From Limosilactobacillus reuteri subsp. reuteri (lineage in GTDB: Bacteria; Bacillota; Bacilli; Lactobacillales; Lactobacillaceae): a stretch of 64,000 bases of DNA. The stretch is taken from the NCBI RefSeq assembly GCF_000016825.1, contig NC_009513.1:1868501-1932500 (forward strand), read 5' to 3'. Made by a program: the position numbers and the translations under genes. The notes under the pieces are model-generated. The model was not told where the DNA came from. It saw only the letters and a list, made by a program, of their open reading frames with translations, and searched no databases. Positions 7,541 to 15,904 of the stretch are shown here, piece after piece (the stretch's first letter is position 1; the number at the start of each line of letters is the position of its first letter).

Positions 7541-7858
7541 TTATTCAGTTATTTTTCGTTCAAAGTAATGAGCCAGTTTAGCCTCTGGATAATATCCAGT
7601 TACCTTTTCTTTCGCCTGTCCATCCTTAAAAAGGACCAGACTTGGGACGCTCATTACTTTATACCGTTGTGCAATTTCTTGATTTCCATCAACATTCATC
7701 CGCACAAACTTGATTTTATCACCGTATTGCTTTTCTAGATTTTGCATAGCTGGTTCCATCATTTTACATGGACCACACCATGGTGCCCAAAAATCAACAA
7801 CCGTCATTGAGCCTTGAACATCCTTATCAAAGGTCTCAGCTGTTGCATCAATTGCCAT
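7541..7858 (-). CDS. trxA: thioredoxin
   Basis: A 105-aa cytoplasmic disulfide reductase. The redox motif WCGPCK is at about residues 28-33 within VDFWAPWCGPCKMMEP, and the cis-Pro loop VMSVPSLVLF is at about 70-79, both diagnostic of TrxA. It is the last gene of an rluA-like - terC - trxA operon: its ATG lies one base after the stop of the terC gene, so translation is coupled, with an AAGGTAG ribosome site inside the upstream gene. Lactobacilli usually encode several thioredoxins. Confidence 0.93.
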   Translation of the reverse strand: MAIDATAETFDKDVQGSMTVVDFWAPWCGPCKMMEPAMQNLEKQYGDKIKFVRMNVDGNQEIAQRYKVMSVPSLVLFKDGQAKEKVTGYYPEAKLAHYFERKITE

Positions 7859-7859
7859 T

Positions 7860-8615
7860 TTATTCTACCTTCTTTTTCTGTGATCTACGTATAAAGTGAA
7901 TAATAATCGTTACCGCAAAAACAAGCAAGATAAAACTACCGAAAATCCCTGATGGAATCTCGATATCAATTGCAGGGATCGTTAAGAAGAGCTTAATAGC
8001 AATCACAAAGATTAAGATATATGCCATCGGTTCTAACTCAGGAACTTTGCGCATCAGTTTCATAATAACTTCAGCAATTCCTCGCATACATGCAATCCCA
8101 ATCAAGCCACCGATTAAAACAATAACTGGATTATTTGAGACGGCTAACGATGCTAAAACAGAATCAATAGAGAAAATAATATCCATAAATTCAATCTGTA
8201 AAACAACTGTCCAAAAAAGCTTACGCCCAGTTAAACGTGTTTTACCTTCACGAGTCTTTCGCATTGCTCGTTTACCAAAGAATTTATTATGAAAGTAACG
8301 ATATACAAGGTAAATTAAGTAAGCCGCTCCAATAACCTTGATTTCCCAAAAGTTAATTAGATAAACACCGATCCCGATAATTAAGAAGCGAAAAATGTAA
8401 GAACCCCATATCCCGTAGAAAAGCGATTCTTCTTGTTCCTTTAATGTCGGTAATACTCGTGTCTGAGCCGCTAACACAACAGCATTATCAACTGACAGTA
8501 AACATTCAATCATAACCAACGAAAAAATGATTAACCAATCCTGTCCTGATGTAACGACTGTTGCCCAGTTATGTGGATCAAAAAATGGTCCATACAACTT
8601 CTCTAAAAGTGACAA
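7860..8615 (-). CDS. TerC/YkoY-family membrane protein
   Basis: A 251-aa membrane protein of the TerC family with seven or so helices. Two acidic repeats typical of the family are visible, ECLLSVDNAVVLA (about residues 37-49) and FMDIIFSIDSVLASLA (about 143-158), whose Asp residues probably bind or conduct a cation. TerC relatives in Bacillus (MeeF/MeeY) export manganese to metallate exoenzymes; that role is inferred here. It starts at TTG 8615 after AGGGAGGAC. It lies 18 bases after the pseudouridine synthase and one base before trxA, in one operon. Confidence 0.85.
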   Translation of the reverse strand: MSLLEKLYGPFFDPHNWATVVTSGQDWLIIFSLVMIECLLSVDNAVVLAAQTRVLPTLKEQEESLFYGIWGSYIFRFLIIGIGVYLINFWEIKVIGAAYLIYLVYRYFHNKFFGKRAMRKTREGKTRLTGRKLFWTVVLQIEFMDIIFSIDSVLASLAVSNNPVIVLIGGLIGIACMRGIAEVIMKLMRKVPELEPMAYILIFVIAIKLFLTIPAIDIEIPSGIFGSFILLVFAVTIIIHFIRRSQKKKVE

Positions 8616-8633
8616 TTAATGTCCTCCCTTAAT

Positions 8634-9563
8634 TTAAATTTGCTTTTTAGCTAAGTTATATTTTACCAAATAATTTTTAAAATACGATGGTAATGGCGCA
8701 CTAATATTTAAAGATTTCATTACGAAAGGTAATATGAGTTTTTGCGACACACCATGAAGCAGCATCCCTTCTGTTGACGAAGGATTATAAAGCGGATCAC
8801 CAACAATCGGATGGCCACTATGCGCCAAATGAACCCTAAGTTGGTGCGTACGGCCAGTTGCTAAGCGAAGTTTCACTAAGGAACGTTCATGATTACTTGC
8901 CAATGTTTCATAATATGTCAAGGCTGGCTGCGCGTTTTGCCCGTTCACTTGATGAAGATGGGGATTTACTGGATTACGTCCAATTGCCCAATCGAGCTTT
9001 CCACTCTGGGCCATTTCACCCTCCACTACTGCCAAATATTGTCGGTGGATTTGCCCATCACTAATTAATCGGTTAAGGATTGGAACAACAATTGGATTCT
9101 TAGCAACAATTACTGCTCCACTCGTTTGTAAGTCTATCCGATGGACCATATAAGCATTATTTTGACTATGCGCTAAATAGCCTGCAACATCATTCATTAA
9201 TGTCCCTGTTTCGCCATGGTAATTAGGGTGAGTTTTTTGTCCCCGCGGTTTATTTACTACTAACAAATCGCGATTCTCATAAAGGACCTCTAAATGTGAT
9301 TGCGAAGACGGAATATAATCATTTGCGGTGGGGGTCCGAATTTCATCACCACAAAATAATAATTGAATATTATCATTTTTCTCCACAATCTCATTCATGG
9401 ATCGATAGTTGCCATTAACAAGCACTGTCCGCCTAATCCGCAAATAGTGAATTAGCCGATTAGGAAGCAGCCATTGATCATGAAGTAACTTGCGTAATGG
9501 TTTCGGCACCTGGTTATCAGCTAACTTTTCATGAATCTGCCACCGATATTTCATTTTACTCAC
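8634..9563 (-). CDS. RluA-family pseudouridine synthase
   Basis: A 309-aa enzyme that isomerises uridine in structural RNA. The catalytic motif is HRIDLQTSG (about residues 144-152), with Asp the nucleophile; the usual family form is HRLDxxTSG. LLVVNKPRGQKTHP and TGRTHQLRVHLAHSGHPIVGDPLY are further family signatures. The N-terminus carries an S4-like segment (LLPNRLIHYLRIRRTVLVNG). Paralogues act on 23S rRNA or tRNA; the target cannot be read from the sequence. It is the first gene of the operon with terC and trxA. Confidence 0.9.
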   Translation of the reverse strand: MSKMKYRWQIHEKLADNQVPKPLRKLLHDQWLLPNRLIHYLRIRRTVLVNGNYRSMNEIVEKNDNIQLLFCGDEIRTPTANDYIPSSQSHLEVLYENRDLLVVNKPRGQKTHPNYHGETGTLMNDVAGYLAHSQNNAYMVHRIDLQTSGAVIVAKNPIVVPILNRLISDGQIHRQYLAVVEGEMAQSGKLDWAIGRNPVNPHLHQVNGQNAQPALTYYETLASNHERSLVKLRLATGRTHQLRVHLAHSGHPIVGDPLYNPSSTEGMLLHGVSQKLILPFVMKSLNISAPLPSYFKNYLVKYNLAKKQI

Positions 9564-9700
9564 CTCTCTTTCGCCTAAATTCTGATAAGATTATTTTACT
9601 GTATTTCCCAGGAAATATTTAGAATATTTTTAAGTCTGTTTACTTTTATCCGATAATAGCGTTGAATAGAGTATGAGTAAATTTAAGGGGATGGGTACTG

Positions 9701-10618
9701 ATGTTAACAACAGAACAAATTAATGATCATAGCAAATGGATAAGTATATTCGAACCTCTCCCCCATGAACGATTAGATTTAATTGAAAAATATGAGGTTA
9801 CTCAAGAATTACTTGATTACGCAATTGACCCCTACGAAAAAGCCCGGGTTGAAATTGACCCAGATGCAGGAGTCACATTATTAATTTTCGATGTCTATGT
9901 GCCAACTCATGCTGTGACAGCTCCACAGACTGCACCAATTGGCATCATGCTAACCGCTAATAATATTATTACTTTTACAAATGCAAAAACGAACTTTGTA
10001 AATGGAATCATTGCCAATCAGCTACAGTTATTAAAGAAGCATGGTGAAAATGACGACAAATTAAACTTAGTCTTCCCAGTTCTTTATCGACTTTCAACTG
10101 ACTATTTTGGCCCCCTTCGTCGTGCAGACCAACAGCGACAAGAAATTCAACAAAATCTTCAACGACGAACGGGACGCCAAGCTATTACCCAATTTATGGA
10201 GATTGAAACTGGGTTAGTTTACATTCTTACCTCACTTAAAGGGAATGTGTCTCTACTTGAAGAATTTAAACGTCGCTTTGGTAACCATATTACTACAAAG
10301 CAATATAATGACCTTGATGATGTAATTGTCGAAGCACAGCAAGGTCTAGAAATGGCCCAGATGACTTCAGATGTTTCTGCCCGTGTCTCTAATGCTTATA
10401 GCAAGGTTCTTGATAGTGACCTAAACCAAACGATGAAATACCTCACCATTTATTCAATTGTTCTTTCAATTCCAACAATTGTATCTGGTTTTTACGGTGA
10501 AAACGTCAAATTACCCCTCGCAAATGGGACGTATTCATGGGTTTTTACAATCTTCATTACTATTGTCTTAATGTTGGCATGTGTCATCTTTCTTATTAAT
10601 CGTCATTGGTGGAAATAA
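9701..10618 (+). CDS. CorA-like divalent cation channel with altered GMN motif
   Basis: A 305-aa protein of the CorA metal-ion channel family: a cytoplasmic alpha/beta funnel domain, a long helix (about residues 140-240) and two C-terminal membrane helices (about 247-268 and 278-300). The family signature YGMN at the pore mouth reads YGEN here (FYGENVKLPL). GMN is close to invariant in Mg2+-transporting CorA and many changes abolish transport, while ZntB-type relatives carry other residues. The protein may therefore transport another ion or be impaired. The start is ATG 9701 after AAGGGGATGG. Confidence 0.85.
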   Translation: MLTTEQINDHSKWISIFEPLPHERLDLIEKYEVTQELLDYAIDPYEKARVEIDPDAGVTLLIFDVYVPTHAVTAPQTAPIGIMLTANNIITFTNAKTNFVNGIIANQLQLLKKHGENDDKLNLVFPVLYRLSTDYFGPLRRADQQRQEIQQNLQRRTGRQAITQFMEIETGLVYILTSLKGNVSLLEEFKRRFGNHITTKQYNDLDDVIVEAQQGLEMAQMTSDVSARVSNAYSKVLDSDLNQTMKYLTIYSIVLSIPTIVSGFYGENVKLPLANGTYSWVFTIFITIVLMLACVIFLINRHWWK

Positions 10619-10795
10619 AAAAATAGAGGCTGAGACAACAACCTCTTTATTTATACGAACTTTATTTAAGATATCGTGGAAATTAACCACAAGGCTCGAG
10701 GCTAAGTCCGAACGATAATCAGCCCGTGCCGTGCTAATCACCGTTCTATCCTTAGCCCACCGCCTTGTCGAGAAGGTTAATTTCCACTCACTATT
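10619..10795. repeat. intergenic imperfect palindrome (large stem-loop element)
   Basis: The interval between the CorA-like and dipeptidase stops holds AGAGGCTGAGACAACAACCTCT (a short terminator hairpin split by a loop) and then a long imperfect palindrome. GTGGAAATTAACC (about 10677) pairs with GGTTAATTTCCAC (about 10774), GGCTAAG with CTTAGCC, and GATAATCAGC with GCTAATCACC. It resembles in design, but not in sequence, the other large intergenic elements of the window. It probably ends both convergent transcripts. Confidence 0.65.
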
Positions 10796-10796
10796 T

Positions 10797-12230
10797 TTAT
10801 AAGTTATCGCCACGTTCAAACTGGAACTTAGAATTCAACAATGCTTCATGCAAAAGCTGGTTAATCAGTTCATGTGTTTCGTTCAGAATGTGATTAGCAG
10901 TTTTCATATTTTGTTCAGTTAGATAGTTAATTAAATTAGCTGAATTTTGAATCTGAGCTGTTTTTGTAATTATGTCCACTCGTCCTACGCCATAGCTTTG
11001 ACACCGATCTCGGAAATCATTTACTTCATTGATAAATTCATGATAGCGTGGTTCTACAATCACTTCTAACAATTTATTTAACCAATAAGCACTCTTATCC
11101 GGCTGAGCATCATCAGTAGCATACTTATATTTTGCCGGAGTATCACTAATATTTGTAAAGAACGGAACATAAGGGCTATAGCAATAAAAGCCAAAATTAA
11201 TCCATTGAATAGCAGCATATTGTGCTGGGACGTCATTCCGAATTTGCAAAATACATGAACTTTGATTACGATCAAGTGCAATTGAACGGAATTTTCGCTG
11301 TTCCGCTGGTGTTCCAGAAGCATAAGTTCCCATTGGATCATAAGGAGTACCGTTATAATGAGATGAGAGGAAGTACTCTACATCCTCAATGGCAATTTTC
11401 TTTTCTGCATGTTGAATAAATGGAATTTTTTGGCTGGTAGGCTCCTGTTTTAAGGATGGAGTAAAGAGCTTTTGACCATACCAAGAACGAGGGGTGTTGT
11501 AGTAGGCATCTGCCTCATCCTGTGTGCCAAAAATATTTCGGAAATTAAACGTTTGTGGATCAGGATTTAAATGATATTTTTCAACAAAATCTTTAATTTG
11601 CGGCGCATACATGAAGCTATCGTGATCGTTAAAGTCGACCTCTTCGATACACATAATATTTGGTGCAATTGCATAAGCATCATCAGGAATCCGTTGGGCA
11701 ACCCATTGATGGCCACCACCGGTCTCAAGATACCAAACTTCATCCTTATCGCTAAAGGCAATCCCATTGCTTTCACCAGTACCGTACTTTTCAATTAATG
11801 ATCCAAGCCGTTGAACACCTTCACGGGCAGACTTAATAAATGGTAGGACAAGATAAACCATTGAATCTTCATTAATTCCGTTTTCTACTAACGGATCATG
11901 ACCAAGCACCCTGGCATTTGTCATTTCGGTTTCTGTCGCACTCATTGCAACATTATATTCATTAATGCCTTGCTCATCCCAGCGTCCTTCATCAAGCACG
12001 CCATTGGGAGTTGCCGTATAACGGCATCCCTGTCCCTTCATCTCAACAGTTAACCCATTATATTTTGAAACATAATGTTCACCGGTGTAATCCTTGGCAG
12101 GAAATACTTTGAATGTCTTAGGATTGACTCCATCTTCAGCATCCTCATCACGTGCAATAATTGTTGAGCCATCAATCGTAGCATTCTTTCCAACAAGCAT
12201 TGCCGTACAACTACTCATTAGCTTTTGCAT
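10797..12230 (-). CDS. pepD: C69-family dipeptidase
   Basis: A 477-aa N-terminal-nucleophile dipeptidase of the C69 family (PepD of lactobacilli), which cleaves a broad range of dipeptides in the cytoplasm. The nucleophile is Cys8 in MSSCTAMLVGKNATIDGST, followed by the family segment IIARDEDAEDG. Starting at ATG 12230 leaves MQKLMSSC; a second ATG (12218) would give MSSC, but AAGGAAG is best placed for the first. Typical later segments are ETGGGHQWVAQRIPDD and RSIALDRNQSSCILQ. Lactobacilli carry several such paralogues for casein peptide use. Confidence 0.88.
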   Translation of the reverse strand: MQKLMSSCTAMLVGKNATIDGSTIIARDEDAEDGVNPKTFKVFPAKDYTGEHYVSKYNGLTVEMKGQGCRYTATPNGVLDEGRWDEQGINEYNVAMSATETEMTNARVLGHDPLVENGINEDSMVYLVLPFIKSAREGVQRLGSLIEKYGTGESNGIAFSDKDEVWYLETGGGHQWVAQRIPDDAYAIAPNIMCIEEVDFNDHDSFMYAPQIKDFVEKYHLNPDPQTFNFRNIFGTQDEADAYYNTPRSWYGQKLFTPSLKQEPTSQKIPFIQHAEKKIAIEDVEYFLSSHYNGTPYDPMGTYASGTPAEQRKFRSIALDRNQSSCILQIRNDVPAQYAAIQWINFGFYCYSPYVPFFTNISDTPAKYKYATDDAQPDKSAYWLNKLLEVIVEPRYHEFINEVNDFRDRCQSYGVGRVDIITKTAQIQNSANLINYLTEQNMKTANHILNETHELINQLLHEALLNSKFQFERGDNL

Positions 12231-12343
12231 AATATACGCTTCCTTCCACAGTAGTTACTGTACTTTCTAATAATACCACTATCTGGAATTAACCGGATCA
12301 TAAGAAAAAAAGCTGAACGTTAGTCATACAAATCAATCTAAAA

Positions 12344-12391
12344 TATCACTAATACCGAACAAAGCATTGAAAATGTTCGGTATTAGTGATA
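12344..12391. promoter_or_regulatory. paired PurR boxes (PurBox operator)
   Basis: A perfect 18-bp inverted repeat (TATCACTAATACCGAACA at 12344-12361, complement at 12374-12391). Each arm holds a PurBox core, AATACCGAACA. The CGAA of one arm and TTCG of the other are exactly 16 bases apart, the spacing known for Bacillus PurR sites. It lies just before a purine riboswitch and a purine permease, so purine supply would be sensed twice, at initiation by PurR and at termination by the riboswitch. Confidence 0.75.
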
Positions 12392-12409
12392 GGATAACTA
12401 CATCAAATA

Positions 12410-12482
12410 AATAGCCTATATAATACCGAAATATGGTCGGTTAGTCTCTACCTAAAGCCGTAAACTTTAGACTATAAGCGCT
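12410..12482 (+). promoter_or_regulatory. purine riboswitch, guanine/xanthine class
   Basis: The aptamer is clear: TATATAATACCGA, ATATGG, TCGG, TCTACC, AAAGCCGTAAACTTT and GACTATAAG in the conserved order and spacing, with P2 (CCGA/TCGG), P3 (AAAG/CTTT) and the loop-loop bases in place. The ligand-pairing base is C in GACTAT, which specifies guanine, hypoxanthine or xanthine rather than adenine. A terminator follows at 12534, so ligand binding should switch off the permease gene. Confidence 0.92.
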
Positions 12483-12533
12483 TCTTAAAAACTGACACTG
12501 TCTGTTTTTAACTTAAAGCTTTTAAAAATCGGT

Positions 12534-12570
12534 AGAGGGGCTGAATTTTTCAGTCTCTTATTTTTATTTA
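12534..12570 (+). terminator. riboswitch expression-platform terminator
   Basis: An AGAGGGGCTGAA arm pairs with TTCAGTCTCT with a small bulge, followed by TATTTTTATTT. It lies between the purine aptamer and the permease start. Confidence 0.8.
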
Positions 12571-12598
12571 GGCGTGTTAATTTTTGGGGAGGTATATT

Positions 12599-13927
12599 TT
12601 GAAAGAACCTGTTTCATCTATTCAAGCACCTAGTCGTCATACTAAAATTGATTTCACTCGTCAATGGCAAAATTTTGTCCTTGGTTTCCAGCACTTACTT
12701 GCAATGTATTCTGGGGACGTTCTTGTTCCGTTATTAATTGGACATTACTTACACTTCTCCACGCTTCAAATGACTTACCTAGTCTCGATCGATATTTTCA
12801 TGTGTGGTGTCGCAACCCTCTTACAATTAAAGCGAACACCATTAACTGGGATTGGTTTGCCAGTTGTCCTCGGGTGTGCAGTTCAAGCTGTTACTCCCCT
12901 CGAAACAATTGGTGGAAAGTTAGGAATCACTTATATGTATGGGGCCATTATTGCTGCCGGGATTTTTGTTTTCCTAATTGCTGGCTTTTTTGCCCGCTTA
13001 AAGAAGTTTTTTCCACCGGTCGTTACTGGATCTTTAATAACTATTATTGGATTTACCCTTGTTCCAGTAGGTTTTCAAGACTTAGGAGGAGGTACGCCAA
13101 CTGCTGCTTCATTTGGTGATCCCGCTAACCTCCTTATCGGCTTTCTAACAATTGCTATCATTCTATTATTCAATGCCTTTGCTCGTGGCTTTATGAAGTC
13201 AATTGCTATTTTATTAGGAATTTTAATTTCTTCTTTCATTGCGGGCGCATTAGGCTTTGTCTCTCTTAAACCGGTTAGTGAAGCTGCTTGGTTCCACGCT
13301 CCGCAATTATTCTTCTTTGGCGTGCCACGTTTTGATATGAGTGCCATGATCACAATGATTCTTGTTTCGCTCACGACAATGATTGAGTCAACCGGTGTTT
13401 TCTTTGCCCTCAGCGACATTACTGGCCGGCAATTAACAACCACCGACTTAGAACGTGGATACCGTGCTGAAGGGATTGCTGCAATTTTAGGCGGACTTTT
13501 TAATACCTTCCCTTATTCTACTTTTTCTGAAAATGTGGGTGTTCTTAAAATGTCCGGAGTGAAAAGCCGCCAACCCGTTTACTATGCCGCCTTTTTACTC
13601 TTATTACTTGGTCTTTTACCTAAAGTCGGCGCCCTCGCAACGGTTATTCCAGAACCTGTCCTTGGGGGTGCAATGATTGTGATGTTTGGAATGGTCGGTG
13701 TTCAAGGAGTTCAAATTCTCCATAAAGTTGATTTCTCTAACAATGCCAACCTTCTTACTGCATCTGTTTCAATTGGACTAGGATTAGGGATTACCATGTA
13801 TCCGCAACTGTTCCAGCATATGCCAACTGAATTTCAAATCATCCTGGGTAACGGGATTGTCGTCACCAGTCTTTCGGCCGTTCTTCTTAATCTGTTATTT
13901 AATCATCGGTGGGCTAATCATGATTAA
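12599..13927 (+). CDS. pbuX: xanthine/purine permease, NCS2 family
   Basis: A nucleobase:cation symporter of the NCS2 (PF00860) family with about 12-14 helices, importing xanthine or a related purine. Family signatures are FVLGFQHLLAMYSGDVLVPLLIG near the N-terminus and NTFPYSTFSENVGVLKMSGVKSR (about residues 307-329), the conserved NxG-type motif. The ribosome site GGGGAGG (12586-12592) is correctly spaced for TTG 12599, which gives MKEPVSSI; an upstream TTG at 12584 would place the ribosome site inside the gene. Control by PurR boxes and a guanine-class riboswitch supports a purine substrate over uracil. Confidence 0.9.
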   Translation: MKEPVSSIQAPSRHTKIDFTRQWQNFVLGFQHLLAMYSGDVLVPLLIGHYLHFSTLQMTYLVSIDIFMCGVATLLQLKRTPLTGIGLPVVLGCAVQAVTPLETIGGKLGITYMYGAIIAAGIFVFLIAGFFARLKKFFPPVVTGSLITIIGFTLVPVGFQDLGGGTPTAASFGDPANLLIGFLTIAIILLFNAFARGFMKSIAILLGILISSFIAGALGFVSLKPVSEAAWFHAPQLFFFGVPRFDMSAMITMILVSLTTMIESTGVFFALSDITGRQLTTTDLERGYRAEGIAAILGGLFNTFPYSTFSENVGVLKMSGVKSRQPVYYAAFLLLLLGLLPKVGALATVIPEPVLGGAMIVMFGMVGVQGVQILHKVDFSNNANLLTASVSIGLGLGITMYPQLFQHMPTEFQIILGNGIVVTSLSAVLLNLLFNHRWANHD

Positions 13928-13952
13928 TTCTCATTCTTTTTTAATTTAGTTG

Positions 13953-13981
13953 TTGACATTCAAATCTCAGCACGATATTAT
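13953..13981 (+). promoter_or_regulatory. promoter of the T-box-controlled NhaC-type gene
   Basis: TTGACA at 13953-13958 and TATTAT at 13976-13981 with a 17-base spacer. Confidence 0.8.
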
Positions 13982-13987
13982 AATTTC

Positions 13988-14216
13988 AACAATTATCGTT
14001 TCAGTAGAACCTTCGTTGGGCGTAAGAGAGCCGGTGGTTAGGTGCGAACCGGTCAGGCGGAGTGTTTCGAATTATCACGTGATCTGAATTGTCCGGCCAT
14101 ATTCAGTGCCGTTACCACCTGATATGAGTGCGCATAAAATCAAGATGCGTAGGTGGGTGGTACCGCGATTAAAATAATCGTCCCGTTGATACTTTTATCA
14201 ACGGGACTTTTTTATT
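13988..14216 (+). promoter_or_regulatory. T-box leader, Tyr (or Ile) specifier
   Basis: A tRNA-sensing leader. Stem I shows the loop-E pair AGTA (14003-14006) and GAA (14069-14071), AGAGAG and a distal stem CCGGT/ACCGG. The T-box sequence AGGTGGGTGGTACCGCG is at 14151-14167, and the terminator CGTCCCGTTGATA...TATCAACGGGACTTTTTT is at about 14180-14214. By the usual GAA-N-codon rule the specifier is TAT (14073-14075, Tyr); a one-base shift gives ATC followed by A (Ile). The T after TGG matches an A73 discriminator, which both tRNAs have. NhaC-type genes under Tyr T-boxes are known, so Tyr is favoured. Confidence 0.88.
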
Positions 14217-14238
14217 TCTTTTCTAAGGAGGAACAACG

Positions 14239-15624
14239 ATGAAGAGTATTCGTTTTAAAGAGGCAGTAACCCTCTTACTTATCATGCTAATAATTTTAGG
14301 GACTGCCGTGATTAAGTTTGGCTTGTCACCACAGATCCCCGTCCTATTTGTCATAGCTTTACTTATTTTTTGGGTCAAGTTTCGTGGTGCTAGTTGGGAC
14401 GAGATTCATAAAGGTATCCAAGAAGGAATCGCTACCGCAATCATCCCCATCTTTATCTTTATCCTTATTGGTGCATTAATTGCCGTTTGGATTCAAGCTG
14501 GAGTCATCCCTACAATTATGATTGTCGGCTTCAAACTGATTAGCAGTCAATTTTTTGTCCCATCAACATTCATTGTCTGTTCTTTAGTCGGTCTATCCAT
14601 TGGTAGTGGTTTTACAACTATTTCGACAATCGGAATTGCCTTATTTGGAATGGGAGTTGCACTTAATGCTAATCCTGCGCTAGTAGCGGGTGCGATCATT
14701 TCGGGAGCTGTTTTTGGTGATAAAATGTCGCCGCTCTCTGATTCAACTAATCTTGCCTCTGCAATCGCAGGCAGTGACCTTTTCGCCCATATCAAGAATA
14801 TGATGTGGTCAACGATTCCTTCTTTTATCGTTTCGCTAATTCTATTCTGGTTCTTTGGTAATTCCAGTTCCCATATGAGCGCCGGTAAGATCGCCCACAC
14901 AATGGCTATCCTTAATCAACAATTTACGATTTCATGGTGGGCCCTATTACCAATCGCCTTAATGTTTATCTGTGCATGGCGCCACATTCCAGCCATCCCA
15001 ACCTTATTTATCAATATCATCGTTACAGTAGTCATGATCTTCTTCCAAAAGCCAGGAACCTCTCTTCAATCCCTCGCTAAATTAATTAGTGATGGCTTCG
15101 TTGCTCACACTAGCGATGCAACTGTTAATACGCTGCTTACCCGTGGTGGGATTAGCAGTATGATGGGAACAGTTTCCCTGATCATCGTTACCCTTTCGCT
15201 TGGGGGAATTTTGATGAAGTTTAACATTGTTCAGTCAGCAATGAAGCCGCTTGTTGACCACCTTCATAAGCCTGGTAGCCTTATTACTGTTACAATTCTT
15301 TCGGGTATTGGAATCAATCTTTTTGTTGGGGAGCAATACCTTTCCGTTATTCTTCCAGGTAAGGCATTTAAGGGTGCGTTTGATAAAATGGGTCTTTCAC
15401 CATTAGCCCTTAGTCGTGTCCTTGAAGATGGTGGAAGTGTTATTAACTACTTAATCCCATGGGGAGTTGCCGGATCATTCGCCGCCTCAACCCTTGGTGT
15501 ACCAGTCCTTCACTTCCTACCATTTGCTTTCTTTAGTCTGTTTTCACCAGTTTTCTCAATTTTAAGTGGAGTTACTGGAATTGGTTTGAAGTGGCAAAAA
15601 GGAAAGCAATTAAAAGGAGCGTAA
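14239..15624 (+). CDS. NhaC-family antiporter/amino-acid transporter, T-box regulated
   Basis: A 461-aa membrane protein of the NhaC antiporter family with about 11-12 helices. Signatures include LSIGSGFTTISTIGIALFG, AGAIISGAVFGDKMSPLSDSTNLAS (about residues 153-177) and FVGEQYLSVILPGKAFKGAF (about 367-386). Although the family name is Na+/H+ antiporter, members controlled by amino-acid T-boxes (the YheL group) are predicted amino-acid carriers, probably for tyrosine. The T-box leader right before it makes an amino-acid substrate more likely than pH control. The ribosome site is AAGGAGG. Confidence 0.85.
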   Translation: MKSIRFKEAVTLLLIMLIILGTAVIKFGLSPQIPVLFVIALLIFWVKFRGASWDEIHKGIQEGIATAIIPIFIFILIGALIAVWIQAGVIPTIMIVGFKLISSQFFVPSTFIVCSLVGLSIGSGFTTISTIGIALFGMGVALNANPALVAGAIISGAVFGDKMSPLSDSTNLASAIAGSDLFAHIKNMMWSTIPSFIVSLILFWFFGNSSSHMSAGKIAHTMAILNQQFTISWWALLPIALMFICAWRHIPAIPTLFINIIVTVVMIFFQKPGTSLQSLAKLISDGFVAHTSDATVNTLLTRGGISSMMGTVSLIIVTLSLGGILMKFNIVQSAMKPLVDHLHKPGSLITVTILSGIGINLFVGEQYLSVILPGKAFKGAFDKMGLSPLALSRVLEDGGSVINYLIPWGVAGSFAASTLGVPVLHFLPFAFFSLFSPVFSILSGVTGIGLKWQKGKQLKGA

Positions 15625-15823
15625 CAAAAGTCATTCATAAGCTTGTAGTCACGATGCACATTTTAGATATGAACTTCATCTGTTCGCCTCCTGCGGATAA
15701 TTGAAGCCCATTATACTGTGAACTATTAATTCTCTTTTAGGTGGTATTATTATAAACACTTATTCATACAACGTGTTATTTTTTATTACCACTAACTTCT
15801 ACACTAAACGAAATACAGAATAT

Positions 15824-15871
15824 AAAAAGAGTGACAACTAAGTGTCCGTCTTAGTTACCACTCTTTTTTCG
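15824..15871. terminator. bidirectional terminator between NhaC-type gene and hisS
   Basis: AAAAAGAGTG-A-CAACTAAG and CTTAGTTACCACTCTTTTTT form a long stem flanked by A and T runs. The 200 bases before it (15625-15823) hold no gene or motif I recognise. Confidence 0.8.
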
Positions 15872-15904
15872 TACATTTATTTCATTGCTATTGTATAAAT
15901 GTAA

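Noticed and set aside
12664..13119. Long open frame inside the xanthine permease gene in another frame
   Set aside because: The product is Cys/Trp-rich without a fold and lies wholly inside a clear NCS2 permease gene.
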